Under the pieces are notes generated by a model. The model did not search any database and was not told the origin of the DNA. It saw only the letters and a program-made list of their open reading frames with translations. The translations under genes and the position numbers were made by a program. This document shows, in pieces, positions 26,013 through 34,058 of a stretch of 53,795 nucleotides of DNA (its first letter is position 1; each line of letters begins with the position of its first letter). The DNA comes from a virus. The stretch is from the IMG/VR virus record IMGVR_UViG_3300025093_000026, positions 1 to 53,795 of that record; one strand, written 5' to 3'.

Positions 26013-26399
26013 ATGTTGATATTAAAGAAAATTTTAGTCTGGCTCAAGCATCACTGGTATATTCCTTTAGCAGTGGTGCTTGGGTTAGTCTGTCTTGCGC
26101 TTTGCCCAATGGCAGCCAAGTCTAAATATTTTCAAATGCTTTTGAACACAAGATACAATTACCGAAAAGAAATTGATATCATCAACAAAAACAATGAGTT
26201 AGAAAAACAAAAGACAATGGATGCCATTGAGCGTCATAAAGAAAGCCTAGCAAAAATTGAAGAAGATTTCAATATCAAGATGGACGAACTACCAAAGAAA
26301 GAGAAGAAAAGAGTTGAGGCTATAGTTAAAGAATACGATAATGATCCCGATAAGTTAGCAAAAGAGATTGCTGATATTTTAGGAGCAGACAATGTTTAA
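26013..26399 (+). CDS. Membrane-anchored coiled-coil protein
   Basis: This 128-residue protein has a single N-terminal membrane span (about residues 16-33) followed by a long charged helix (about 50-110). The topology resembles inner-membrane spanins (Rz-like), though no sequence signature proves this. It lacks a clear ribosome-binding site and overlaps the next gene by 8 bases. It could alternatively be a superinfection or membrane-modifying factor. Confidence 0.6.
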   Translation: MLILKKILVWLKHHWYIPLAVVLGLVCLALCPMAAKSKYFQMLLNTRYNYRKEIDIINKNNELEKQKTMDAIERHKESLAKIEEDFNIKMDELPKKEKKRVEAIVKEYDNDPDKLAKEIADILGADNV

Positions 26400-26856
26400 A
26401 AAAGTATTTATAATTTTTCTCGCCTTATGTTTTGTCTGCGCAACCACAAATGCCGCAGCACAAGATTTAGAAAATGAAGCTGGAAAAGTTACAGCTATTA
26501 ACGAAGGCGAACAGGCTCCTTTTTCTGGTATTTTATTGGACTCAATAGCAGGGGCAAAGTTCATAGCCAAAAGTAAGTACTGCGCCGAGGAACTTGAACT
26601 AAAAATAAAAAAAGACTTTGAGGTTGAACTAACCAACAAACAACTAGCGATTGACTTACTACAGATCCAGTACGATGCCCTAAAAGATACACACGAACAA
26701 TTGCTGGTTCAAAAAGAAAAAGAGATTGACCAACTCAACGAAATCATCAAAGATGAAATAGATGATCACTCACATTGGTGGTTTGCTGGCGGAATTGTGG
26801 CTGGTGTCCTTCTTTCAATTGGTATCTTCTACGCAGCAGTGGAGGTACAAAATTAA
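26392..26856 (+). CDS. Exported coiled-coil protein with C-terminal membrane span
   Basis: This 154-residue protein has a clear signal peptide (MFKKVFIIFLALCFVC, then A-T-T-N-A-A-A-Q, probable cleavage near residue 23), a segment GKVTAINEGEQAPFSGILLD that I recall from other marine phage proteins, a coiled coil (about 65-125), and a C-terminal membrane span beginning WWFAGGIVAG. A periplasmic helix anchored in the membrane would suit a lysis or envelope-modifying role. Stop and next start overlap (TTAATG). Confidence 0.65.
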   Translation: MFKKVFIIFLALCFVCATTNAAAQDLENEAGKVTAINEGEQAPFSGILLDSIAGAKFIAKSKYCAEELELKIKKDFEVELTNKQLAIDLLQIQYDALKDTHEQLLVQKEKEIDQLNEIIKDEIDDHSHWWFAGGIVAGVLLSIGIFYAAVEVQN

Positions 26857-27884
26857 TGAAAAGAGGACAGCTCAGAGCAGTTTCAAGTCGACCGGCATTG
26901 ATCAAGATGATCAACGAAGAAGCCGAAGAAATCATGGAGGAGTCTGTCAACGAAGTTGTACAAGCTGCCATCCAAGAAGCGCTAGCAGAGCAATTGAATT
27001 TAACAGGTAACCTAACACTTCTTGATAATAATAAAATTTATTTTGGTACAGACGGTGATGGCTCTATAGAATATGATGTCGAAGTAGGTCGTAACAACCC
27101 CGAAGGAAATGGATATCTTTTTATATCTGGATCTTCAACAGGATTGAGACTTGGAGGTTCAAAAATAATTTTAGATACCGCAACGGTTTCTAGTGGTGAA
27201 TTAGCGAATACAGGTAGTTTTCTTGGCATAGATTCAAGCGGACAGTTAGTGTTAACTTCCTCATCTCCTATGCAATATGATTCTCTTCCTATTGCCGCTG
27301 GTAACAACATTGCTTTTAATACGGATGAAAATGGAGTTGTTACAATTTCTTACTTACCCGCGCATGCTTCTGATCCGATTCCCGATGATGATTCAGAGGC
27401 AGCTTCAATAGTGACAGGTGGTGCACTTTATTGGAGAGCCGGCTCTGGCTATAGAATGTCGCTTCATAGTACAGGATATCTTGGCGTAGGTATAACTGGA
27501 AGTGCCAATGTGACACACAGAATTACGCTTCCTGATATAGATGGTCCCGCAGGTCAGATTAAAGCAAATGGATTTTTATCTTATTCTACAAAGCGTTTAA
27601 AAAAGGATATTAAACCTCTGCAAAATTCTCTGGAGGTTATTAAAAGTCTTCAAGGTGTATCTTATAATTGGAAACAAAGTGGGCGAAAAGATTATGGCTT
27701 TATCGCTGAAGAGGTAGGCAAGATTCTGCCTGGTATTGTTCAATGGGAAGACAACGGTAAGGACGCTAGTAGTATGGACTATAGCAAGATAATTTCTTTT
27801 TTGGTTGAGGCTGTAAAAGAACAACAGAGCCAAATAGAAACATTAAATCAACGACTTGACTTAGACGACAAAAATAAGTCTTAA
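26856..27884 (+). CDS. Tail fibre or spike protein with S74 chaperone domain
   Basis: The start is ATG 26856, overlapping the previous stop; an upstream in-frame codon at 26775 lies inside that gene and is rejected. The 342-residue protein has a charged helical N-terminus (about 1-50), a beta-rich middle, and a C-terminal Peptidase_S74 intramolecular chaperone domain: STKRLKKDI (Ser with Lys five residues later, the catalytic pair), GFIAEEV and DYSKIISFLVEAVKEQQ. S74 domains help trimeric fibres fold and then cut themselves off. It is the first of three S74 proteins in a row. Confidence 0.88.
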   Translation: MKRGQLRAVSSRPALIKMINEEAEEIMEESVNEVVQAAIQEALAEQLNLTGNLTLLDNNKIYFGTDGDGSIEYDVEVGRNNPEGNGYLFISGSSTGLRLGGSKIILDTATVSSGELANTGSFLGIDSSGQLVLTSSSPMQYDSLPIAAGNNIAFNTDENGVVTISYLPAHASDPIPDDDSEAASIVTGGALYWRAGSGYRMSLHSTGYLGVGITGSANVTHRITLPDIDGPAGQIKANGFLSYSTKRLKKDIKPLQNSLEVIKSLQGVSYNWKQSGRKDYGFIAEEVGKILPGIVQWEDNGKDASSMDYSKIISFLVEAVKEQQSQIETLNQRLDLDDKNKS

Positions 27885-27991
27885 AAAAATACATTTAGTC
27901 TAGCGTTTACGGGGCTCATATGAATTCTTATTGGCTATTTACTGTAGCCGGATTGGTGTATCTGCTATAAGCAATATGCCATATTCGACTC

Positions 27992-28029
27992 ATAACATTT
28001 TATAAATTCAAAAAAGGAGGAAATGTTAT
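27992..28029 (+). promoter_or_regulatory. Hairpin presenting the ribosome-binding site of the fibre gene
   Basis: ATAACATTT (27992-28000) and AAATGTTAT (28021-28029) form a perfect 9-bp stem whose 20-base loop contains AAGGAGG. The start codon follows at 28031. The Shine-Dalgarno sequence is displayed in the loop rather than hidden in the stem. It may stabilise the mRNA 5' region or be a regulator site; function is inferred. Confidence 0.5.
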
Positions 28030-28030
28030 T

Positions 28031-31000
28031 ATGGGATTCAGTAAATTAGAACAAGAAGGTCTAGTAATGACCGCAACAGGCAGCATGTCTGTTCCTGCAG
28101 ACGGACAAGGCAATCAAGTCGGTTCCGTTATGTACTACCGTGGTGGCGATATGCGCTTCAAGCTTGACAACTCAGGCGAGCATACCGTTGCAAAGAAATC
28201 AGAGCTTGACGCACTTCAGGCTGACGTTGATCAGAATGAAGCAGATGCTGATGCAGCAATCGCAGCGCTTCAAGCTGATGTCGATCAGAACGAAGCTGAT
28301 GCAGATGCAGCAATCGCTGCTCTACAAGCAGATGTTGATCAGAACGAGGCAGATGCTGACGCAGCAATCGCTGCTCTACAGGCTGATGTCGACCAGAATG
28401 AAGCAGACAGCGATGCAGCAGAAGCTTCACTCACAACACGTGTTGCAGCAGAAGAAGTAGCTCGTGCAGCAGCAATTACTGCACTTCAGGCTGACGTTGA
28501 TCAGAATGAAGCTGACAGTGATGCAGCAGAGGCAAGCCTAACAACTCGCGTTGCAGCTGAGGAAGTAGCTCGTGCAGCTGCTATTACAGCACTTCAGGCT
28601 GACGTTGATCAGAATGAGGCAGATAGCGATGCAGCAGAGGCTTCACTCACAACTCGCGTTGCAGCTGAAGAGTCAGCTCGTGCAACAGCTGATGCATCTG
28701 TCATCACCCTTCTTAAGGGCGACGTCGGTGCTAGCTACGATACTCTTGGCAAACTTGAGGATATGATTCAGGTTGAAGAAGGTCGTATTGACGCAATTCT
28801 CGCATCTGCAGACGCTGACAAGGACACTTTTGTTGAGATCGTTTCCTTAATCAACGCTGTTGATCTTACAAATGATAACGCTCTTGCATCAGCTGTCACA
28901 AGCTTGTCAAACAGCATCAGCGCTGTTCAGTCTGATGTTGATCAGAACGAGTCTGATAGCGATGCAGCAGAGGCTTCACTCTCAACACGTGTTGCAGCAG
29001 AAGAAGTAGCTCGTGCAGCAGGCGACACAGCTCTAAGCAGCTCCCTCGTTTCTGAGGTTAACCGTGCTTCTGCAGCAGAAGCAGGTCTCGCAGCAGACCT
29101 CGCCGCCGAGGTTACAGGTCGCACAGCAGCTGATGCTTCACTAAGCACTCGCGTTGGCATTGAAGAAGCAGCTCGCGCAGCTGCTGACAGCTCATTAAGT
29201 ACTCGCGTTGGTGACGAAGAGTCCGCTCGTGCAGCAGCTGATACTTCACTTACAACTCGCCTTGCAGCAGAAGAGTCTGCACGTGCAGCTGCAATCACAG
29301 CTCTACAGGCAGATGTTGACCAGAATGAAGCAGACGCAGATGCAGCAATTGCCGCACTACAGGCTGACGTTGATCAGAACGAGGCAGATGCTGACGCAGC
29401 AATTGCAGCACTTCAGGCAGATGTCGACCAGAACGAGGCAGACAGTGACGCAGCTGAGGCTAGCTTGACAACTCGTGTTGCAGCAGAAGAGTCTGCACGT
29501 GCAGCAGCAATTACTGCACTACAGGCTGACGTTGACCAGAACGAGGTAGATAGCGATGCAGCAGAGGCTAGCTTGACAACTCGTGTTGCAGCAGAAGAGT
29601 CCGCTCGTGCAGCTGCAATCACCGCACTTCAGGCAGATGTTGACCAGAATGAGGCAGACGCAGACGCAGCAATCGCCGCACTCCAAGCTGATGTTGATCA
29701 GAACGAGGCAGACAGCGATGCAGCAGAAGCTTCACTCACAACAAGAGTTGCAGCTGAGGAATCAGCACGTGCAGCCGGTGACAGTGCTCTAAGCAGCTCC
29801 TTGGCTTCCGAGGTCAGCCGCGCAGCAGCAGCAGAAGCATCTATTGCAACAGACTTAGGTAACGAAGTTACCGGTCGTATTGCAGCAGATACCTCACTAA
29901 GCACTCGTATCGGTGTTGAAGAGTCCGCTCGCTCAACAGCTGATGCTTCACTCACAACTCGTATTGCAGCCGAGGAATCAGCTCGTGCAGCAGCAATCAC
30001 AGCCCTACAGGCTGACGTTGATCAGAACGAAGCTGATGCAGATGCAGCAATCGCAGCACTTCAGGCTGACGTTGATCAGAATGAGGCAGACAGTGATGCA
30101 GCAGAAGCAAGCTTAACAACAAGAGTTGCAGCTGAAGAATCAGCACGCGCAACAGCTGATGCATCTGTCATTACTCTTCTTAAGGGTGATGCAGGTGGTA
30201 GCTATGACACCCTCGGCAAACTTGAAGACATGATTCAAGTTGAGGAAGGTCGTATTGATGCAATTCTTGCATCCGCTGACGCCGACAAAGATACTTTTGT
30301 CGAGATCGTTTCATTGATTAATGCAGTTGATCTTACAAATGATAACGCTCTTGCATCAGCTGTCACAAGCTTATCAAATAGCATTAGTGCAGTTCAGTCT
30401 GACGTTGATCAGAATGAGTCTGACAGTGATGCAGCAGAGGCAAGCTTGACAACCCGCGTTGCAGCAGAAGAGGCAGCACGTGCAGCCGGTGACACTGCTC
30501 TAAGCAGCTCCTTGGTTTCTGAGGTTAACCGCGCAGCAGCAGCCGAGCTATCTCTCGCAGCAGATCTCGCTTCTGAGATTGCAGGTCGCACAGCAGCTGA
30601 TACTTCACTAAGCACTCGCATAGGTGTCGAAGAGGCAGCTCGCGCAGCAGCTGATACAAGCTTGGCATCAAGCATCTCTTCAGAGGAAGCAGCTCGTATT
30701 GCAGGCGACAACAGCTTGACAACTGCCATGGCAGCTCTTCAGGCTGACGTTGACCAGAATGAGGTTGACAGTGACGCAGCAGAAGCAAGCTTGACAACAA
30801 GACTTGCAGCAGAAGAGGCAGCTCGCGCAGCAGCAATCACTGCACTTCAGGCTGATGTTGATCAGAACGAGGCAGATGCAGACGCATCACTTGCACTCAA
30901 GGCAAATCTTGCTGGAGGTAATAACTTCACAGGTGTACAGGATTTTGCTGATGCTGTTTCTATGCACGCTAACCTCACATTAGATGATGGCTTGGTAGTT

Positions 31001-31303
31001 AAGGCTGGCGAGTTCCTCACCTATTCTGAGCGTTCATTGAAGACCAACATTGCTCCAGTTAACGATGCACTAGGCATGGTTCAGAAGATGCAGGGTGTCT
31101 CCTACGATCTTAAGTCAACTGGTAAGTCTGAGATTGGCTTCATCGCTGATGATATGGCTAATGTTGCTCCAGAGGTTTGTGGTTTCCACGCCAACGGTAA
31201 AGCAGCTGGTATCAACTACGGTCGCTTGACTTCAATTCTTGTTGAGGCTGTCAAGGCTCAGCAGGCACAGATTGAAGAACTCAAAGATCTGTTGAAAAAA
31301 TAA
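28031..31303 (+). CDS. Long coiled-coil tail fibre with S74 chaperone domain
   Basis: This 1090-residue protein follows a strong AAGGAGG site. A short N-terminal domain (about 1-55, probably virion-binding) leads into about 900 residues of heptad-like repeats: eighteen copies of a unit around DVDQNE (ALQADVDQNEADADAAIA and variants), alternating with SL-TTR-VAAEE-ARAA units. A non-repeat globular insert, LLKGD then YDTLGKLEDMIQVEEGRID, occurs twice, 489 residues apart. The C-terminus is an S74 domain: SERSLKTNI, GFIADDM, INYGRL. A trimeric coiled-coil fibre is strongly suggested. GC content and C-ending codons are higher than in neighbouring genes, as in the capsid gene, suggesting high expression. 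Confidence 0.92.
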   Translation: MGFSKLEQEGLVMTATGSMSVPADGQGNQVGSVMYYRGGDMRFKLDNSGEHTVAKKSELDALQADVDQNEADADAAIAALQADVDQNEADADAAIAALQADVDQNEADADAAIAALQADVDQNEADSDAAEASLTTRVAAEEVARAAAITALQADVDQNEADSDAAEASLTTRVAAEEVARAAAITALQADVDQNEADSDAAEASLTTRVAAEESARATADASVITLLKGDVGASYDTLGKLEDMIQVEEGRIDAILASADADKDTFVEIVSLINAVDLTNDNALASAVTSLSNSISAVQSDVDQNESDSDAAEASLSTRVAAEEVARAAGDTALSSSLVSEVNRASAAEAGLAADLAAEVTGRTAADASLSTRVGIEEAARAAADSSLSTRVGDEESARAAADTSLTTRLAAEESARAAAITALQADVDQNEADADAAIAALQADVDQNEADADAAIAALQADVDQNEADSDAAEASLTTRVAAEESARAAAITALQADVDQNEVDSDAAEASLTTRVAAEESARAAAITALQADVDQNEADADAAIAALQADVDQNEADSDAAEASLTTRVAAEESARAAGDSALSSSLASEVSRAAAAEASIATDLGNEVTGRIAADTSLSTRIGVEESARSTADASLTTRIAAEESARAAAITALQADVDQNEADADAAIAALQADVDQNEADSDAAEASLTTRVAAEESARATADASVITLLKGDAGGSYDTLGKLEDMIQVEEGRIDAILASADADKDTFVEIVSLINAVDLTNDNALASAVTSLSNSISAVQSDVDQNESDSDAAEASLTTRVAAEEAARAAGDTALSSSLVSEVNRAAAAELSLAADLASEIAGRTAADTSLSTRIGVEEAARAAADTSLASSISSEEAARIAGDNSLTTAMAALQADVDQNEVDSDAAEASLTTRLAAEEAARAAAITALQADVDQNEADADASLALKANLAGGNNFTGVQDFADAVSMHANLTLDDGLVVKAGEFLTYSERSLKTNIAPVNDALGMVQKMQGVSYDLKSTGKSEIGFIADDMANVAPEVCGFHANGKAAGINYGRLTSILVEAVKAQQAQIEELKDLLKK
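28209..30890 (+). repeat. Coding repeat array around DVDQNE
   Basis: The DNA encodes eighteen degenerate copies of a unit containing DVDQNE. Copies differ mainly at third codon positions, so the array is kept by selection on protein while the DNA drifts. A larger unit is duplicated with a period of 1467 bases (compare 28684 with 30151). Confidence 0.85.
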
Positions 31304-31347
31304 GCAATTTTTAATTGCTAACTCGGTTAGTTTTTATTAGTCGAGTA

Positions 31348-31377
31348 GGTCCCGCCTGGGTTAGCCTGGGCGGGACC
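31348..31377 (+). terminator. Stem-loop after the long fibre gene
   Basis: GGTCCCGCC (31348-31356) pairs with GGCGGGACC (31369-31377), a 9-bp GC-rich stem, 45 bases after the fibre stop. There is no long T run after it, so it may be a weak terminator or an mRNA-stabilising hairpin. Confidence 0.6.
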
Positions 31378-31428
31378 TTGCTTTATTCAAAATTATATTA
31401 GTTCAAAAACAATTAAGGAGGGTTTAAA

Positions 31429-32511
31429 GTGGCTAATTCTGATTTAACAAGATACAAAAAATACGTAGATTTTGAAGATATTTCTGCGTTACCAGCACCA
31501 ACAAATGATGGTGCCTTATATTATGCTAGCAATACATTTAGATTAAATAATAAAATATCTGTCACAGGTGCAATTTCTGGCTCTGCTCTTTCATCATCTG
31601 GTGAAGTACGTGTTGGAGGCGATATGGTTGTCCAAGATGCTATTACGACCAATGGTCAGTATGCACATATTTCTGCCCAAGGCGCGAATGGTCAAATTTA
31701 TACTATGGGTCAATATGGAAGAATCCGCACTTATGGTTCCGATGCTTATATTAGGACTACTGGTCAAAATGCTAGCATCTATACAGCAGGCTCTGATGCA
31801 AACATCTATACACAAGGCTCAAATGCCAAGATTTACACATCAGGCTCTGATGCCTGGATCGAAACTCATGGCTATGAAGCCGAGATTAGAACTAATGGTC
31901 AGTATGCACATATTTCTGCCCAAGGCGCGAATGGTCAAATTTATACTATGGGTCAATATGGAAGAATCCGCACTTATGGTTCCGATGCTTATATTAGGAC
32001 TACTGGTCAAAATGCTAGCATCTATACAGCAGGCTCTGATGCAAGCATCTATACACAAGGCTCAAATGCTTATATTTCATCATCTCACGATATCTATGCC
32101 AAAGATGATATTGAGGTCGGAGGCGCCATCTCGGTAGGCAAAAATGCTGCTCCGGATAATGGATATGCAATCGACGTTGCCACAGGAGCTGGTTCAGTTC
32201 GTGCAGATGAGTTCGTTACTTATTCTGATCGTGCACTTAAGACAAATATCCAGAAAATGAATAATTGCCTTGAGAAGGTTATGAAGCTTGAGCCAACTAC
32301 CTATGACAAAGTTGCAACAGGTAAAAGTGAGATTGGCTTCATTGCTCAGGATGTTGCGAAGATTGTTCCAGAGATCTGTGCTCTTGATACCAATGGCGAA
32401 GGTCGTGGTATTGATTATTCCAGGATGTCAACTTTGCTTGTTGGCGCACTCAAAGCTCAACAAGAACAAATTGAACAGCTCAAAGAGATTATTAATAAAT
32501 TACAAAAATAA
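31429..32511 (+). CDS. Beta-repeat spike or fibre with S74 chaperone domain
   Basis: This 360-residue protein starts at GTG 31429 behind AAGGAGGG. After an N-terminal region (1-75) come some sixteen short repeats of about 8-9 residues of the type G-(S/Q)-x-A-x-I-x-T (for example GSDAYIRTTGQNASIYTAG), the pattern of a triple beta-helix or beta-solenoid shaft. The C-terminus is an S74 domain: SDRALKTNI, GFIAQDV, IDYSRM. The N-terminal segment (ISALPAPTNDGALYY) may dock on the virion. Two nearly identical DNA blocks inside the shaft show recent internal duplication. It may be a receptor-binding tip. Confidence 0.88.
   Translation: MANSDLTRYKKYVDFEDISALPAPTNDGALYYASNTFRLNNKISVTGAISGSALSSSGEVRVGGDMVVQDAITTNGQYAHISAQGANGQIYTMGQYGRIRTYGSDAYIRTTGQNASIYTAGSDANIYTQGSNAKIYTSGSDAWIETHGYEAEIRTNGQYAHISAQGANGQIYTMGQYGRIRTYGSDAYIRTTGQNASIYTAGSDASIYTQGSNAYISSSHDIYAKDDIEVGGAISVGKNAAPDNGYAIDVATGAGSVRADEFVTYSDRALKTNIQKMNNCLEKVMKLEPTTYDKVATGKSEIGFIAQDVAKIVPEICALDTNGEGRGIDYSRMSTLLVGALKAQQEQIEQLKEIINKLQK
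31651..32069 (+). repeat. Direct repeat of 176 bp inside the spike gene
   Basis: Positions 31651-31826 and 31894-32069 are identical except for one base (A at 31802 versus G at 32045), with an offset of 243 bases, exactly 81 codons. The near-perfect identity points to recent duplication or ongoing recombination that changes shaft length without breaking the frame. Confidence 0.93.
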
Positions 32512-32534
32512 TTTTATTTAATTAGTGCTAAAAT

Positions 32535-32561
32535 AACCCCGGCTATAGTCTAGCCGGGGTT
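32535..32561 (+). terminator. Rho-independent-type terminator after the spike gene
   Basis: AACCCCGGCTA (32535-32545), loop TAGTC, and TAGCCGGGGTT (32551-32561) form an 11-bp perfect stem, followed by TCTATTTAT. It closes the fibre cluster 24 bases after the stop and lies 15 bases before the next start codon. Confidence 0.88.
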
Positions 32562-32575
32562 TCTATTTATAACGT

Positions 32576-33154
32576 ATGTCAAAGAAACGAAAATTCAGAA
32601 AACTTGCTCTCAAAACAGAAGTTGTTGCTATTGAAGCTGAAGAGGTAGAAGAGCAAGATAGTCAGTATAGTATTGAGTTTAATAAAGATTTTAGACTAGA
32701 GATGGCTTTTCTATCTGATAAAAAGTCTAAAGATGCAGAAGAAGATGAAGGAGAAGATAAGCCATTAGAAGTTTCGAATGAATTCTTAAAGAAGCTTCAT
32801 CGTGAGCTAGCAAGAATCTTACATCCAGACCTTAATCCAAATTCAGATGATGATGATTTTAAAAAAATGCAGAGTGCATATGAACAAGGCGATGGCGCCA
32901 CTTTGATTGCTATGGCTGTAAAATACGATATAGAATTTGATTTGGATGATGAGAGTTTGCAAATTATCGAGGAACAAATAGAAGAAAAACAAAAGAACCT
33001 TGAAGATAAAAAAGAAACGTGTCGCTGGGTTTGGGGATCTTCAGACAAAAATGATAATCTAAGGTCACGTATTATAGAAACTATGGGCATTGATCAAGAT
33101 GAGTTCAGTGAATGGCTGGAGAAAAATAAACTAAATGATATTAACAAAAAATAA
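32576..33154 (+). CDS. J-domain (DnaJ-like) protein
   Basis: This 192-residue protein has an acidic N-terminus and then FLKKLHRELARILHPDLN with H83-P84-D85, followed by DFKKMQSAYEQG. This matches helices II and III of a J-domain, with a basic helix II and the invariant HPD loop that stimulates Hsp70 ATPase. The C-terminal part has a coiled coil (about 130-150), then WVWGSS and a short helical end. It lies at the head of the packaging and head operon, two genes before terminase. No Shine-Dalgarno sequence is visible between the terminator and ATG 32576. It could recruit host DnaK for head or terminase assembly; the partner is unknown. Confidence 0.72.
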   Translation: MSKKRKFRKLALKTEVVAIEAEEVEEQDSQYSIEFNKDFRLEMAFLSDKKSKDAEEDEGEDKPLEVSNEFLKKLHRELARILHPDLNPNSDDDDFKKMQSAYEQGDGATLIAMAVKYDIEFDLDDESLQIIEEQIEEKQKNLEDKKETCRWVWGSSDKNDNLRSRIIETMGIDQDEFSEWLEKNKLNDINKK

Positions 33155-33169
33155 TCAATAGGATAAAAT

Positions 33170-33559
33170 ATGTCAATGGATAAAGACTGGGATCACATAG
33201 CAAGAATTGAGAAAGCCATCAATCAAAAATATGGCGAAGAAGCAATTGTAAATCCAAGCTCGGGATGGACCGAGGAAAAAGAAAAGGAATATCTTGAGCA
33301 ATTAAAAGATATGAACGATAAACAAGCCTCACTAGACGAGCAACAAGAGAAGGTTGAGGCTGATGGGTTTTTAATTAATAAAAAACTACTTACTAGAGAA
33401 ACTACAATTTTTAATTGTCCAGTTTGTACAAAAAGATTAAGAACAGTCAAAGATGATATATATAATAGTAAATTTGATTGTTGCCATAAATGCTACATAA
33501 AATATGTTGAAGACAGAGAAGAACGCTGGCTGAATGGCTGGAGACCAGGAGATAAATAA
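33170..33559 (+). CDS. Small zinc-finger protein upstream of terminase
   Basis: This 129-residue protein has a charged helical N-terminal half and a C-terminal CPVC with later CCHKC, a four-cysteine zinc-ribbon-like arrangement (about residues 83-108). It ends in DREERWLNGWRPGDK. I recall similar small proteins next to terminase genes in marine T4-like phages, with no assigned role. It may be a DNA-binding packaging accessory, for example a small-terminase analogue, but the sequence does not prove this. Confidence 0.7.
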   Translation: MSMDKDWDHIARIEKAINQKYGEEAIVNPSSGWTEEKEKEYLEQLKDMNDKQASLDEQQEKVEADGFLINKKLLTRETTIFNCPVCTKRLRTVKDDIYNSKFDCCHKCYIKYVEDREERWLNGWRPGDK

Positions 33560-34057
33560 ATGTCACAGAAAGATTTAGATGTTGTAAGAGGAATTATGCA
33601 GGCAGCTGCTGATTCATATGATGGTGCCCTTGATGAGAAAGGTGAGCCAGTTAAGATTGGTCTCAAAAGAGACGAAGGTCACCCTGTTCTAGATACTAGA
33701 GTTATGGATGGATTTAAGTGCCAAGTAGATGGCGCCAAACTAATCGTTAAGTACCAGTCAGATATTCTCTTGAAAGATGTTTACAGCGGTAATCTAGAAA
33801 GTGATCTCGAACAAACATTCGCAGATATCGTAAAACATCTAAAAAAGCAATATAAGAAAATTACTGGTAATGCTTTGAGATTAAAAGCAGAAGGTGAGTG
33901 TGAGGCTCTAGTTCAATCAACAAGCCGTGTTAGAGTTTTTGTTCTAGCAACCAAGGTTTATAATATTGAAAATCTAAAAGAAGTAGAAAATAGACTTCAG
34001 CCTAGTGAAGACGGCTTAGATAAGAGCTTTAAAAAATTCTTGATGCAGAAAGGCTAA
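33560..34057 (+). CDS. Conserved protein directly upstream of terminase
   Basis: This 165-residue protein starts immediately after the previous stop (TAA at 33557-33559) and ends one base before the terminase start. It is mixed alpha and beta: a beta-rich centre (FKCQVDGAKLIVKYQ) and a helix followed by RVRVFVLATKVY. I recognise no catalytic motif. Tight coupling to the large terminase suggests a packaging or head role; whether it is the small terminase subunit cannot be told from sequence alone. Confidence 0.7.
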   Translation: MSQKDLDVVRGIMQAAADSYDGALDEKGEPVKIGLKRDEGHPVLDTRVMDGFKCQVDGAKLIVKYQSDILLKDVYSGNLESDLEQTFADIVKHLKKQYKKITGNALRLKAEGECEALVQSTSRVRVFVLATKVYNIENLKEVENRLQPSEDGLDKSFKKFLMQKG

Positions 34058-34058
34058 G

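Noticed and set aside
26775-26855. Longer N-terminus for the first S74 spike protein
   Set aside because: It would lie wholly inside the preceding gene; the ATG overlapping that gene's stop at 26856 is the typical coupled start in this window.
27920-27970. A 16-residue hydrophobic ORF between the first spike gene and the long fibre gene, with GGGG upstream
   Set aside because: Too short to separate from chance in AT-rich sequence, and part of it lies in a small inverted repeat (GGCTA with TAGCC). I saw no sign of conservation or coupling.
28942-30729. Long minus-strand open frames rich in Ala, Arg and Ser across the fibre gene
   Set aside because: They are shadows of the repetitive Ala-rich + strand gene, with no ribosome-binding sites or partner genes.
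31568-32137. A 189-residue open frame overlapping the spike gene in another phase
   Set aside because: It arises because the 243-base repeat period is a multiple of three, keeping all frames open. The real product has the beta repeats and S74 domain.
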